From the NCBI GenBank assembly GCA_000697335.1, contig JNEM01008463.1:1-13363 (forward strand): a DNA stretch of 13,363 nucleotides, read 5' to 3'. This DNA is from Conidiobolus incongruus B7586 (lineage: Eukaryota > Entomophthoromycota > Entomophthoromycetes > Entomophthorales > Conidiobolaceae). Positions 1 to 8,934 of this stretch are shown one piece after another (the first letter of the stretch is position 1; the number at the start of each line of letters is the position of its first letter). A program made the position numbers and the translations under genes. The notes under the pieces were generated by a model. The model was not told the origin of the DNA. It made no database searches and was given only the letters and a program-made list of their open reading frames with translations.

Positions 1-1112
1 TTTAACATTGTGAGGATTTTGACGTAATAACACTTTGTTGAGTAAGAAAGGTCTTCTGTCCATTAATTTTTCAAATCTCAAAAGTCTTAAATCAAGTAAA
101 CTGGTATCAAAGTCAATATTGGCATTTGGATCTTCCTCTATGAGTTGTTGTTTCTCCATATCGGAAGCCAATACAGACTCTTCAAAGTTGGTATAGGCAT
201 CAAAAATCTGAGAAAAATCTCGAACTGTTGTAACGGTTTCCATAGCCTCTTCAAAAACATCTCTAGCCTTGTCGAATTGACCCAATAAAATCCAATATTG
301 ACCCAATGAGCACCACAATCTTCCCACTTGATCGGTGAATCGAGCAATTCCCGATCTTAAAATAGCCTCAACTTGAAGACGACGGATATCAGTGGGATGA
401 CGACAGATTAAGTCACACAACTCTGACCAAATTTGATAAGCAGTCTTCTTCCTAGACGAAGCGATATCTTTATCTATCATTTTAGCTAATTGGACAGCAG
501 CTTCGTCGTACTGATTCAAAGCAATCAAAACTTCTGCCAAATCTTCAATTTTACTCTTCTCCAATTTGGTGTATCTCCGATAAAGATGAATTGCAGTTTC
601 GCCACCGGCCCTCCTTGCGAACAGGAGAGCCACTTGCCAAATTCTGTGGTGCTGGGTAACTGGCAACGATCTCAAAGCGTGATCGATGATCCGTCTAGTT
701 TTTGTAATATGGCCTTGAAGCATTAAAAATTGGATGTAGTTTAACCAAATTCTTGGCATCTTGTGCAACAGTAGAATCGCTCTGTCGAAACACATATTCA
801 CCTTATCATAACTTTCGCTATCCGTTATTGGATTATTATTTTTCACCACAAACTCTACTCTCTCCCTCAAATACATATTCCATAATTTATAACTCCCTGG
901 TAACTGCTTAACGCTACGTTCAAAGAGAATAAAACGTTGGATTGGTGGTGAATTTTTTTTATACTCGAGATAGTGAATCCAACTATTCAATTGATTGGGA
1001 TTGCGTAAAATTTCTTGTTCGTATTGAATTTCGGCGTCAGTCTATAACAAAAAATGTTAATAAAATATTTGCAATATTAGTGATAAATAATTACTAATTG
1101 TAAAGAACCCAT
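1..1112 (-). CDS. SYF1: Pre-mRNA-splicing factor SYF1 (XAB2 family), N-terminal part, runs off left edge
   Basis: SYF1/XAB2 is a HAT-repeat (half-a-TPR) scaffold of the Prp19-associated and intron-binding complexes of the nuclear spliceosome. The minus strand reads without a stop from 1041 to 1, giving 347 codons. From memory it aligns closely with human XAB2 along its whole length: QYEQEILRNPNQLNSW near the start, then LPGSYKLWNMYL, HKMPRIWLNYIQFLM, LPVTQHHRIW, ARFTDQVGRLWCSLGQYW, TVRDFSQIFDAY and RRPFLLNKVLLRQNPHNV at the window edge. These are successive helix-turn-helix HAT units. The proposed start is ATG at 1112-1110. It gives a six-codon first exon (MGSLQL) ending at 1095, then a 53-nt intron (1094-1042), and exon 2 opens in phase 0 with TDAEIQYE. 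Family members have only a short, variable stretch before this point, so a small first exon is reasonable, but the exact start is inferred. The family is roughly 800-900 residues, so more than half lies outside the window. The gene is divergent to POM152. Confidence 0.95.
1042..1094 (-). other. Intron 1 of SYF1 (53 nt)
   Basis: On the minus strand the donor is GTAATT at 1094. The acceptor is TTGTTATAG ending at 1042, preceded by a TATTAAC branch site and a short T-run. It lies between codons, so exon 1 (MGSLQL) joins exon 2 (TDAE) in phase 0. The acceptor is well supported because SYF1 homology begins right after it. The donor is less certain because the upstream exon is only six codons long. 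Confidence 0.75.
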
Positions 1113-1510
1113 TAGTATCAATAAATATGGTATGAGTTATAAGATTAATAAAACAAATTTTTATATTTTAAATAAATTTTAATATCTAAATTTATAATTT
1201 TAACTTTGGAATTAATTTTACTGACCCATTTGTTCTCAATTAAGCATTGATAAATTATAATTCAAAGAAATTCCAAAATTGGAATTATGGGTTGATCCCA
1301 TAACTCTTATTCCATAATATTTTTAAGATATAATTAATTATTAGTCGACGTAAGTTTTATTAAGTCATCTATTTATTCTCTGTATATTAACATTTGATCT
1401 CCAATATTTTATTTTAAATTTTTAATATCAATATTGAATTATTCAATTCCCCTCAAAATCATTCAATATCTATATTAAAAATTTATTTAGACATTTGACC
1501 ATCTATCAAA
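1113..1510. promoter_or_regulatory. Divergent intergenic promoter region between SYF1 and POM152
   Basis: These 398 bases separate the two proposed start codons, so both 5' untranslated regions and both promoters must lie here. The stretch is AT-rich with no open frame of note. No TATA box can be assigned against this background. The only distinctive structure is a pair of adjacent small inverted repeats at 1271-1303, listed separately. Whether the two genes share control elements is inference from spacing alone. Confidence 0.6.
1271..1303. repeat. Two adjacent short inverted repeats in the shared promoter
   Basis: TTCCAA (1271-1276) and TTGGAA (1279-1284) form a perfect 6-bp inverted repeat with a 2-nt spacer. 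Immediately after it, TTATGGG (1285-1291) and CCCATAA (1297-1303) form a perfect 7-bp inverted repeat around TTGAT. The GGG/CCC arms stand out in very AT-rich DNA. They could be binding sites for dimeric regulators or chance, and no known fungal site is matched with certainty. Confidence 0.45.
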
Positions 1511-4500
1511 ATGTCATCTGATAATTCGCAATCTCCCTCCAAAATATTGCGAGCTATCAAACTTGAAAAATCTCAAAATGCTACAACTTTACCGAGTTCG
1601 GGATCCAGTGAGACTTCTTTAATTCCTCTACATATTATCGACGCCCCAACCCAAAGGTACTACGCGGTAGCTTCAGTTATCCTACTCCAATCTATCAAGC
1701 TTATCTATATCCTGGATAGTGGTCTACTTTCTAGTGTATCAACCACCACGTCACCAGTTCTCAACTGGCTGTTTTGGACATTCTTTGATTCTCTTTTAAT
1801 TACCGCTATTTATAAATTAAAGATTCCATGGTTTCAATTTTCCTTAAAAACTTGGCTGGGATTAATATTGGGTGTTGGTATTGTCAATTCTTTTTTGGTT
1901 ATGACTATTTCTCAGGTAATTCAAATTAAATGATTGGTTTTATATTGTATTTTTAACTCTTTGATTGTCAGATATTCGCCATTTTATTTTATTTACCAAG
2001 AGCTTTGTCAAAATCGCATATAGGTAATTTCATATTATATATCTGATTTAAAGGTTATTAATATTTTAATTTTAGATCCTAATCATTTAATTAATGAAGA
2101 ACAAACTTGGTCCAATCAAAATATTCCAATTAATAGTAATTTTACATTGAATGTTTTAAAACTATTTAATTCATCATATTTTTAGAATTAAACCAAGAAC
2201 CTCATATTATTGGTAAACATATTATTAAATTTTTACCTGATAGGTAATCATTGATATTCTTTCATTTTATCTTTTATTAACCGTTTCTTTAGTTCTGTCA
2301 AAATCAATCCTGATCAAGAAAGATTCTGCTTTGCTCCCAATGACAGTAGTAAAACGATTCGTGTATTGATTAATGGAACTGATCCTGCCTCTTTGATTTA
2401 TTCATACGCTCCGTTCCATTCCAAACCTGAAGATCGCAAGACCTACAGAGTCAATTTGAAGGAATTTTCCAAATCCCATATCATTGACCACGAAAAAGGA
2501 ATCGTTTTTGGTACTTTTGATTTAACTTTGGAGCACCCCGGTTATTATTCATTAGTCAGCGTTATGGATACCCAAAAGCGCAAATTCAAGATTGACAGAG
2601 AGTTCTCCAATGTGATGATCCCTCAATGTCCTAAAGCCAATTTTGCTGATAATAAGAGTAGTAACATTGACAATCGCTGTTATTCTGATTCTTACTTGTT
2701 TAATTATCCTGTGTTGGTCGATGGTGTCCCTCCCCTCAAATTAACTTATTCTGCTCAATTCAATAACAGAAAGGAAAAGGAAAAGGTTATGGAATATCTG
2801 ACTCCTAACATTCCTGATGACGCTTCTGCCGATTTCAGTGATCCCACTCTTCAACCTCCTCGTAGTTTTTCTGTTGATATTCCAGCTGTGTTGGATTCCG
2901 TTGGTCTTCATAATTATAGAATTAAACAAATTGAAGATGGTTTAGGAAATATTCAGACTTATGATTCTCGCTCTAGTTCTGATTCATCTAAGCTCAAATC
3001 AATCGAAATTCATCAAACTCCTCAGGTTATTCTGAGTTGCTCTAAAGACCAACCAGTGTTTGTGAAACAATATGATGAAGGATATTCCAAAAAAGATGTG
3101 CATGTCAACCTCAGTGGTAGCTATCCTTTCACCATTAAATATGGTTTAAAGAATCAGATTTCCGATGATGACTCTACTTGGGATTCCACTTTTACAAAAA
3201 CCATTCATAACGAAAAGGAAAGCTTTATTACAGTTGATCAACCTGGTATGTATGGTCTCATCTTTGTTAAGGACAAGTTTTGTTCCAACGATCATGTTGA
3301 AGCCGAGACTTGCCCAATTCTCGCAAGTAAAAAGCCATCCGCTCAGTTGGATTTTGAGCCTATCGAATCAGCATGCCAAGGCAAATCTGGCGTTAAATTG
3401 GACATTTTATTTTCTGGTGAACCTAGCTTTACACTCTACTACAAAGAGACTTTAACTCCATTCGATTCGCCTAAGAATAAGATTACAACTGATCGCCAAA
3501 TTACTGCCAACACTCTTCACTATGAACTACCTATTGAACCCTCAATTCCTGGTCATTACCACTTCAAGTTCTATAGAATTGATGACAACAATTATAACGA
3601 TGTCAGCATTAATTATGAATTTACTCAAGAAATTCATCCTGCTCCTGATTTGAGGATTATTGGATCACCTAGTTTACGCACATGTACCAATGAAACCATC
3701 AAAATTCCTCTTGAACTTACCGGCAGCAAGCCATTTGACATCAAATATATCATCAAATCACCTTTTGAAGTCAAACAATACTCTAAAAAAGGTTTGAGCG
3801 ACGGCCCGTTTGAGTTAGCTTTGGAACACGTCCAAATTTCTGGCAAGTATCTCGTCGAATTCACTTCTATTGAAGATAGTAGAAAATGCAAGATGAACAA
3901 ACCCAACACCAAAATTAATATCGATGTAACTTCATTGCGTCCAACTGCTCAATTTAGCTGCATGGGTCGAGATATTCATGGCAGTTTGGTTCATGGACAA
4001 ATCTTCTCCAGCCAGGGTTCTGACGGAAGATTGCCTATTAAACTCCAAGGTCAGCCTCCCTTTACACTCAACTATACTTTCAAATCCTCTATCACCAATG
4101 AAATTGAACAAAGAAGATTGGAAGGTATCCGCCAAAGGGATTTCATTCTCCGTGTTAGTGAGCCAGGAACTTACACCATTACTGGAGTTACTGATCAATA
4201 TTGCTATACTTCCAATTTCAGTGAAAGAGGAACCCACATTTGTGAGTTCGATTACTACCCTAAGCCTAGTCTTAAATTGTTAACACCCGATAACTCTTTG
4301 GAATTACGTTCAGTTTGCCAAAATCAACCCAGTTTCTTTGAAGTTGAATTCAATGGAAGATCTCGTTATTCTCTTGATTACAAAATTCTCCGTTCTTCTG
4401 CCAAATCAGATAAATTTAGGTTAGTAGAAGAGAAAAACATTGAGACGATTAATCATAAATACAAGATTGATACTTTGACCAAGGAACCTGGACATTACAA

Positions 4501-5566
4501 ATATCAATTCAGCAGCATTTCTGATCAAATCTACTCTAAATTGTCCTTGGAATCCGATTTAGAGGTGAGACAAATAGTTCATCCTCACCCAGACGCATCC
4601 TTCACTCACTTGCTCCCCTCTGCCCTTGTGCAAGAAAATGACAATCGTCAATGTGTCAACACTCATCTCGGTGACGCTTCTAATCCCATTGAAGTTATGC
4701 TTAAAGGCACTCCATCTTTCGAACTCTCTGCAAAACTAACTCACCCACATGGCACTGCTGAAGACCTCCAATTCTTCAATATCACTGACAGCACCTTCAC
4801 TTTGACTCATCCCAAGAGATTATCCAACCCTGGTTTATATACTCTTGATTTATCTAAAGTGGTCGATGAAAACCAATGTGAATACCGTCCAGCTTCTAAC
4901 AGCATGTTTAAATTCCAAGTAGATCCCATTGCCAAATTGAACGCTCACATTTCATCATCTGTCCATTACTGTGTTGGCGACCCCATGAGCTTTTCACTTG
5001 CAGGATCTCCACCTTGGTACGTGACCTACTCACTCAATGGCCAACAAGTGGTGGTTGACAATCATCTCAAATCCACTTTCAAGCGTGTCGCTGACAAGGA
5101 AGGCGTGTTACAAATCCACAAGGTCTGCAACATTCGCAAAGACCATTGCTGCACCCACTATGAAGACGAGCAAAATCATCTTAAGTATTATATCCACCCC
5201 ATTCCTTCCGCCATAATGAGTGAAGGTAAAGTGGTTCAAAAACATATTCACGATGGTGATTCGGAAATTATTAAAATTAATTTCATTGGAAGTAAGTTAA
5301 TTCCACAGTTGCATTGAACTCTACTAACTTTGGTTTAGCACCTCCCTTCACCTTCATGTACACCAGATCCGATCCCTACACCAACAAAGTTTACGAAACT
5401 CGCACTATCTCCAAAATCGACACCAACGAATACGAGCTGTTGGTCAAAGAAGAAGGTAAATCCTTTATTATTAACGGATTAATACAAAATATTGACTATT
5501 GTTATAGGTATCTTTGAAATTACATATGTAGCTGATCAATACTGTGAATATCCTAGGTCTGGATAA
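1511..5566 (+). CDS. POM152: Nucleoporin POM152, integral pore membrane protein, complete seven-exon gene
   Basis: POM152 is the fungal transmembrane nucleoporin that forms the lumenal ring around the nuclear pore. Proposed exons are 1511-1915, 1972-2023, 2076-2135, 2186-2243, 2293-5291, 5339-5455 and 5508-5566. Together they give 3750 nt, or 1249 residues plus TAA, compared with 1337 residues in budding yeast. The N-terminus carries the family signature LIPLHIIDAPTQRYYA (about residues 37-52). Three hydrophobic segments follow at about 50-68, 84-104 and 115-142, with the KIPWFQFSLKTWL motif between the last two. GKHIIKFLPDSSVKINP then leads into a long lumenal part made of ten Ig-like repeats, and the protein ends in a GTPPFTF repeat and an EEGIFEITYVADQYC motif. 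The start at 1511 is the first ATG before the signature. Each splice preserves frame and restores family-like sequence, for example GTPPFTF across 5291/5339. The weakest junction is intron 3. Stop codons and codon use look standard. Confidence 0.94.
1916..2292 (+). other. Four small introns and three mini-exons at the 5' end of POM152
   Basis: Introns are 1916-1971 (56 nt), 2024-2075 (52 nt), 2136-2185 (50 nt) and 2244-2292 (49 nt), separated by exons of 52, 60 and 58 nt. Donors are GTAATT, GTAATT, GTAATT and GTAATC, and acceptors end TCAG, TTAG, TTAG and TTAG. The clearest branch site is TATTAAC in the fourth intron. Phases are 0, 1, 1 and 2, and each joined codon fits the POM152 reading. 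For intron 3, an alternative 33-nt intron starting at 2153 with a GTTTTA donor is less likely, because its donor and length are atypical here. Confidence 0.8.
2350..5562 (+). repeat. Ten Ig-like repeats in the lumenal domain of POM152
   Basis: A motif of the form xG-x-x-P-F-x-(L/I)-x-Y begins each unit, and a PG-x-Y or related strand followed by D-x-x-C usually closes it. In order the openings read NGTDPASLIY, DGVPPLKLTY, SGSYPFTIKY, SGEPSFTLYY, TGSKPFDIKY, QGQPPFTLNY, NGRSRYSLDY, KGTPSFELSA, AGSPPWYVTY and IGTPPFTFMY. Paired cysteines near unit boundaries suggest disulphides in the perinuclear lumen. Ten units agrees with what is known for yeast Pom152. The repeats are diverged at DNA level, so this is an old protein-domain array and not a recent tandem duplication. 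Confidence 0.85.
5292..5507 (+). other. Last two introns of POM152 with the 117-nt exon between them
   Basis: Intron 5 (5292-5338, 47 nt) has the donor GTAAGT, a perfect TACTAAC branch site and the acceptor TTTAG. Intron 6 (5456-5507, 52 nt) has the donor GTAAAT and the acceptor TTATAG, with TTGACTA as the probable branch region. Both are phase 1. Without splicing, the long frame ends shortly after 5292 and loses the final Ig-like repeat. With splicing, the family-typical sequence NFIGTPPFTFMYTRS and the C-terminal EEG-x-F-E motif are restored. Confidence 0.9.
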
Positions 5567-6061
5567 AAATAATAAAACATAATATATATATATATACTAA
5601 TTTTTTTATTCATAATTGTTTCTATCACACGTAATAATCGAAATTGATATTGATTATATTTTGTTCGTTTCATTTAAATTATTTTTTTGATATTCAATTT
5701 TTCTTATTATAAAATTGTGAATATTATTTCTAAGCCAAAATTATATGATAAAAAATTCTAAAATATTTTAAGATAATTAAATGTTGGTTTTTTCTCATTT
5801 CCGCTGAATACATTAAATCTTTGTAATAAACAATTTGGAAATTGAATTGAAATTTGAAATTTGATGAGATCTATATTGTGATTGAAAATAAAAAATGTTG
5901 TATAATGCTATTGATGTAATAATTAAGATTTTTAAGACCGTATTTATATTGACGAATTGATAGTTAATATATTTGAATATTCAATATTATAGAAAATTAA
6001 AATGATATTGTAAAAAATAAATATCTTTGCCAAATAATTAGAATATAGAGAGAGAATTCGA
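5567..6061. other. AT-rich intergenic spacer, no gene seen
   Basis: This spacer lies between POM152 and the tRNA. It holds the candidate poly(A) signal and a short (AT)n microsatellite near 5582-5596. Neither strand has a recognisable coding frame or structured RNA. The last 20 bases before the tRNA include a GAGAGAGA tract, which may lie in the tRNA 5' leader. Confidence 0.6.
5571..5576 (+). promoter_or_regulatory. Candidate polyadenylation signal of POM152
   Basis: AATAAA lies 5 nt after the TAA stop and is followed by an (AT)n tract at about 5582-5596. The background is so AT-rich that the match is weak evidence. Confidence 0.35.
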
Positions 6062-6133
6062 GGCTCGATGGTTTAGTGGTATAATTCTCCCTTAGGGTGG
6101 GAGAGGTCCTGGGTTCGATTCCCAGTCGAGCCC
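6062..6133 (+). tRNA. tRNA-Pro, anticodon AGG, no intron
   Basis: A full 72-nt cloverleaf can be drawn. The acceptor stem is GGCTCGA (6062-6068) paired with TCGAGCC (6126-6132), with discriminator C at 6133. The D arm has a 3-bp GTT/AAT stem. The anticodon stem is CTCCC (6087-6091) with GGGAG (6099-6103), enclosing the loop TTAGGGT with anticodon AGG at 6094-6096. The variable loop is AGGTC. The T arm is CTGGG-TTCGATT-CCCAG. CCA is not encoded, as expected for a eukaryotic nuclear gene. AGG is read with inosine at the wobble position and decodes CCU and CCC. All helices pair well, so the gene looks functional. Confidence 0.97.
6069..6122 (+). promoter_or_regulatory. Internal RNA polymerase III promoter (A box and B box) of tRNA-Pro
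   Basis: The A box is TGGTTTAGTGG (6069-6079), matching TRGYNNANNNG. The B box is GGTTCGATTCC (6112-6122), matching GGTTCGANTCC. Both are the standard TFIIIC contacts inside the tRNA gene. Confidence 0.9.
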
Positions 6134-6157
6134 TTCTCTGTTATGAGTTTCAAACTA

Positions 6158-6167
6158 TTTTATTTTT
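6158..6167 (+). terminator. Probable RNA polymerase III terminator
   Basis: TTTT (6158-6161) followed by TTTTT (6163-6167) are the first runs of four or more T after the tRNA, about 25 nt past its 3' end. T-runs are common in this DNA, but these are the first in the right position. Confidence 0.6.
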
Positions 6168-6663
6168 CATGTTATTTCATATTTGAATAATACCCTTAAA
6201 ATATAAATATCATCTTTTTTGATCAATAGAAATATTTTTAAAATATATAATGACATGTTATCTTTTAGTATTAATTTTGTTATTGATATTGTATGCAACT
6301 ATTGAACCTTGATTATTGTAATTGTTCAGATTAAAATGATAAAATTTATTTTGGAACAAATAATCAAAATAACAATTTATCCAATTCTTTTTATTAATAT
6401 ATATATAAACTGTATACAATAAATATCAAGTTCTATTAAAACTTGATTGACAGACTCGTTCCTTTGTTAATCACTTGAAAGCTACGAATACGCTTTTGAA
6501 ATATTAGAGTTTGAATTGTTTCGGTATTAGATTTTAAGATATTAAATGTGTTCAAATAATAATTAAATATTTAATAACAAGAAATGTAGTGCAAATAGTG
6601 AATATAAAGCAGGGTTCATCCCATTCCAATATCAAATATAGTTTTATTGTTCTTATATTTTTT
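6168..6663. other. AT-rich spacer between tRNA-Pro and the phosphoesterase cluster
   Basis: No coding frame, structured RNA or mobile-element remnant is recognised here. It contains a short TA run near 6394-6406. Confidence 0.55.
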
Positions 6664-6747
6664 ATGATGAAAAGGATATATTTAATTTCTTTACTTTTGG
6701 CATGTTGCAATTCTCATATAAAAATGACAAACAAAATCTTTACCTAA
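6664..6747 (+). other. Short signal-peptide-like frame upstream of copy A
   Basis: A 27-codon frame starts with two ATGs (6664 and 6667) and begins MMKRIYLISLLLACCN: a basic N-region, a leucine-rich core and small residues, as in a secretory signal sequence. It ends with TAA at 6745-6747, about 39 nt before the first in-frame ATG of copy A. A GTAATA at 6750 and a TTAG ending about 6789 would flank a small intron, but the stop lies before that donor. It may be the decayed N-terminus of copy A, since intact copy B also begins with a hydrophobic segment. Chance is possible in 84 bases. Confidence 0.35.
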
Positions 6748-6785
6748 AAGTAATATTCAAATGATCACAGTTATCATCAAATCAA

Positions 6786-8002
6786 ATGTTAGATATTTTC
6801 TTGCATATGACCGATATTCATATCGATATTAATTGTCTCCAAGGTTCGATATTGGAAAGCTTATGCCATTACAATGACAATTCAACTGATACTGAAGTTG
6901 GAAAATTTGGAATTCAAAGGTCACTATGTGATACTCCCATTAAACTTGCAGAAGCTGTATTTGGCGAATTAGAATGTAGTTTTCCTGATATTGATTTTGT
7001 GTGGTATACTGAAGATGTAGTGAGACATGGTCGAGATTCAAAGCAATTCCGAATTGTTAAAAATATATTGAACGATCATATTGTAATTATGCAATATTAC
7101 AATAGTGTGTTTAACACAAATCAAGTACAAATCATCCCAACCATTGGAAATAACGACCAAATCCTCCCAATATGAGTAATAATAAAATTTGCTATTTAAA
7201 GAACTGACTCAAATCTGGAGGCCATATAACTTAAAACTTTTTTGAAATTTAGTGCATATTATATGGATGTCATTCATGATGTATTAAGTGTTCTCAGTTT
7301 AAACGCTTTGTTATGGTATAATAAAAACAAATTGCTTAAGGATTGCACTGATGCAGAAGGATCGGGATTAGGCTAATTAAATTGGTTAAAGGACTATGTA
7401 AATCAGTTGAACCAAACTGGTGGGAAAAGTTTGCAAATTGGTCATGTTGGTCCTAGATCAAATATGAAGATTATTATACAATGAGAAATATGCTGAATTA
7501 TATCAAAACCTCGTCACCAACTACTCTGAAACCGTTTTAATACAATATTTTGGTCATACCAATTTGGATTCTTTGGCCATTATTTATAAGAATTTCACTC
7601 CTAATAAGTATGAATCTGTTTTGATTGGTCGTGGTGGTATCAGCAAGATGATTCAGGAACTTGAACCTGTATCTGTGATTACTACTGGTTCAAGTATTAT
7701 CCCGGTCTGCAATCTCTCCATTAGAAACTTTACATATAACCAATCTAGATAGCCAATTACTTCTTGGCAATCCAATCTCCTATGATCAATACTATACCAG
7801 CGTGCTCCAAGCTAACGGAAAAGATAACATTAAGTGGGAACCCCAATACAATATCAATTCTCAAAACAAACTAAATAGCTTAAATATTGAATAATGTAAG
7901 AAATTTTTAACCAAAATGTATAGCAACGCTGATTAGTTAAATGGTATCTATAAGGTTTACGTTACAGTTCATTCAAACTTAGATATTGCTGAAGATAATT
8001 AA
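6786..8002 (+). pseudogene. Copy A: decayed endopolyphosphatase-like (PPN1 family) gene
   Basis: Three successive stretches match copy B almost end to end. The first, 6786-7175 (about 129 codons), has FLHMTDIHID, VGKFG, a GD-equivalent region and PTIGNND. The second, about 7250-7480, has LSLNALLWYN and IGHVGPRS. The third, about 7485-7745 in another frame, has QYFGHTNLDSLAII and PVSVITTGSSIIPV, and the C-terminal WKLEY-like and YNNTN-like parts follow to TAA at 8000-8002. Stops interrupt it at 7173-7175, 7374-7376 and several later points, with at least two frame changes. The segment after GNND that should correspond to FHHNQSNNE is mostly missing. The D-x-H, GNND, GH and GHTN metal motifs survive, but TGD has become TED. 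Reading it as a short live gene at 6786-7175 is unlikely, because homology continues past the stop. It is a plain host paralogue in the same direction as B. Confidence 0.85.
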
Positions 8003-8031
8003 ATAATAAACTATATTTAATATCATTGCTT

Positions 8032-8051
8032 TATATATATATATATATATA
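8032..8051. repeat. (TA)10 microsatellite
   Basis: Ten uninterrupted TA units lie just after the end of copy A. It is a simple repeat with no inferred function and is likely length-variable. Confidence 0.9.
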
Positions 8052-8926
8052 CGTATTTAATACTTACTAGAATAAGTATAATCATTAATATTATTATCTC
8101 TTTAACTAATTCAAACTATTAATTTTCTTTCACCAATATCAAATATAAATTTGATAATTTTACAAATTTAGTAATATTGTATTATCTGTTTTTTCTATTC
8201 TATACAATATCCGTAAAATAATATAATTGAAATATGATAATGTTTATACTGAAGATTAATAAATTATTTTATATTTAAAATATTCTCATTTGAATCAAAA
8301 TTGTTGAAATCAATAAATGGGTTATTAAAATATCAATTTTAATCAATTTATAATTATTGGTAATTTATTAGATATAGTGTATTTATTTTGCATTAACTAG
8401 ATTAATAATATTCTTAGTACCTTCTATTTGTTTTTTGGAATTCTCAATTCTAAATTATAGCAAATTTCTCATCTAACAATTTCAATATTATCAAAATAAT
8501 ATATCTCATTTAATATTCTGTGTACACATAAATATTAGAAATTTAATTTTATTATATGAAATAACAAAAAAATTCGAAAAAATTTAAATATACCAATTTA
8601 TTTTATGTAATTATTATTAGAATACTTAATATTATTTATATATTAATATCATTAATCGTAATCGTTTCTAAACTGATTTCATATTTTTCACAAATTTAAT
8701 AAATTTTGAAGACTTGTAAATACGTTCCGCACTTGGAAAAAAATTATTTACCATGCCACTACCCTATAATCCCATAATTTTTCACATATGGATCAAGTAT
8801 TCTAAGCATAAACAGAACACAAGATTAGATAATAAATGTATAATTGGAATGTTTGGGTCTTAATTCTACGATGAATAGCCAAGTTAACAATTAAATAGAG
8901 CATTTAATAAATGAGAAGAAATAACA
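8052..8926. other. AT-rich spacer between copy A and copy B
   Basis: About 875 bases lack a recognisable gene or RNA. It must hold the promoter of copy B. A 15-nt sequence, CCAATATCAAATATA, occurs both at about 6627-6641 before copy A and at about 8133-8147 here. That could be a trace of duplicated 5' DNA, but in sequence this AT-rich it may be chance. Confidence 0.5.
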
Positions 8927-8934
8927 ATGAATAA
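8911..8934 (+). promoter_or_regulatory. Seven-codon upstream ORF overlapping the start of copy B
   Basis: ATG at 8911 opens a frame (MRRNNNE) that stops with TAA at 8932-8934. It is out of frame with, and overlapping, the copy B ATG at 8927. If the transcript begins upstream of 8911, ribosomes must skip this ATG or fall back a few bases to start copy B, which would lower its translation. The transcript start is unknown. Confidence 0.35.

Noticed and set aside
490-726. Plus-strand open frame opposite SYF1
   Set aside because: It is antisense to a well-conserved SYF1 exon and resembles no known protein.
2153-2185. A 33-nt version of POM152 intron 3 with a GTTTTA donor
   Set aside because: It keeps frame but is shorter than every other intron here and has an atypical donor. 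GTAATT at 2136 gives a 50-nt intron like the rest.
3634-4283. Several open frames of 90-100 codons in other frames of the large POM152 exon
   Set aside because: They are shadow frames of a conserved repeat-rich exon, with no start context or homology of their own.
5314-5517. A separate small gene starting in POM152 intron 5
   Set aside because: Its sequence from about 5339 on is the last Ig-like repeat of POM152. Canonical splice sites join it to the upstream exon.
6786-7175. A live 129-codon gene for a short phosphoesterase
   Set aside because: Homology to copy B continues for another 800 bases past its stop and the GD motif is altered, so it is part of a relic.
7564-7752. A separate small gene of about 62 codons
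   Set aside because: It corresponds to copy B residues from about 316 onward (DSLTIIGKH region) and is a fragment of copy A.
6394-8051. TA runs and the 15-nt repeat before copies A and B as mobile-element ends
   Set aside because: No terminal inverted repeats, target-site duplications or transposase-like frames accompany them. They look like simple AT-rich sequence.
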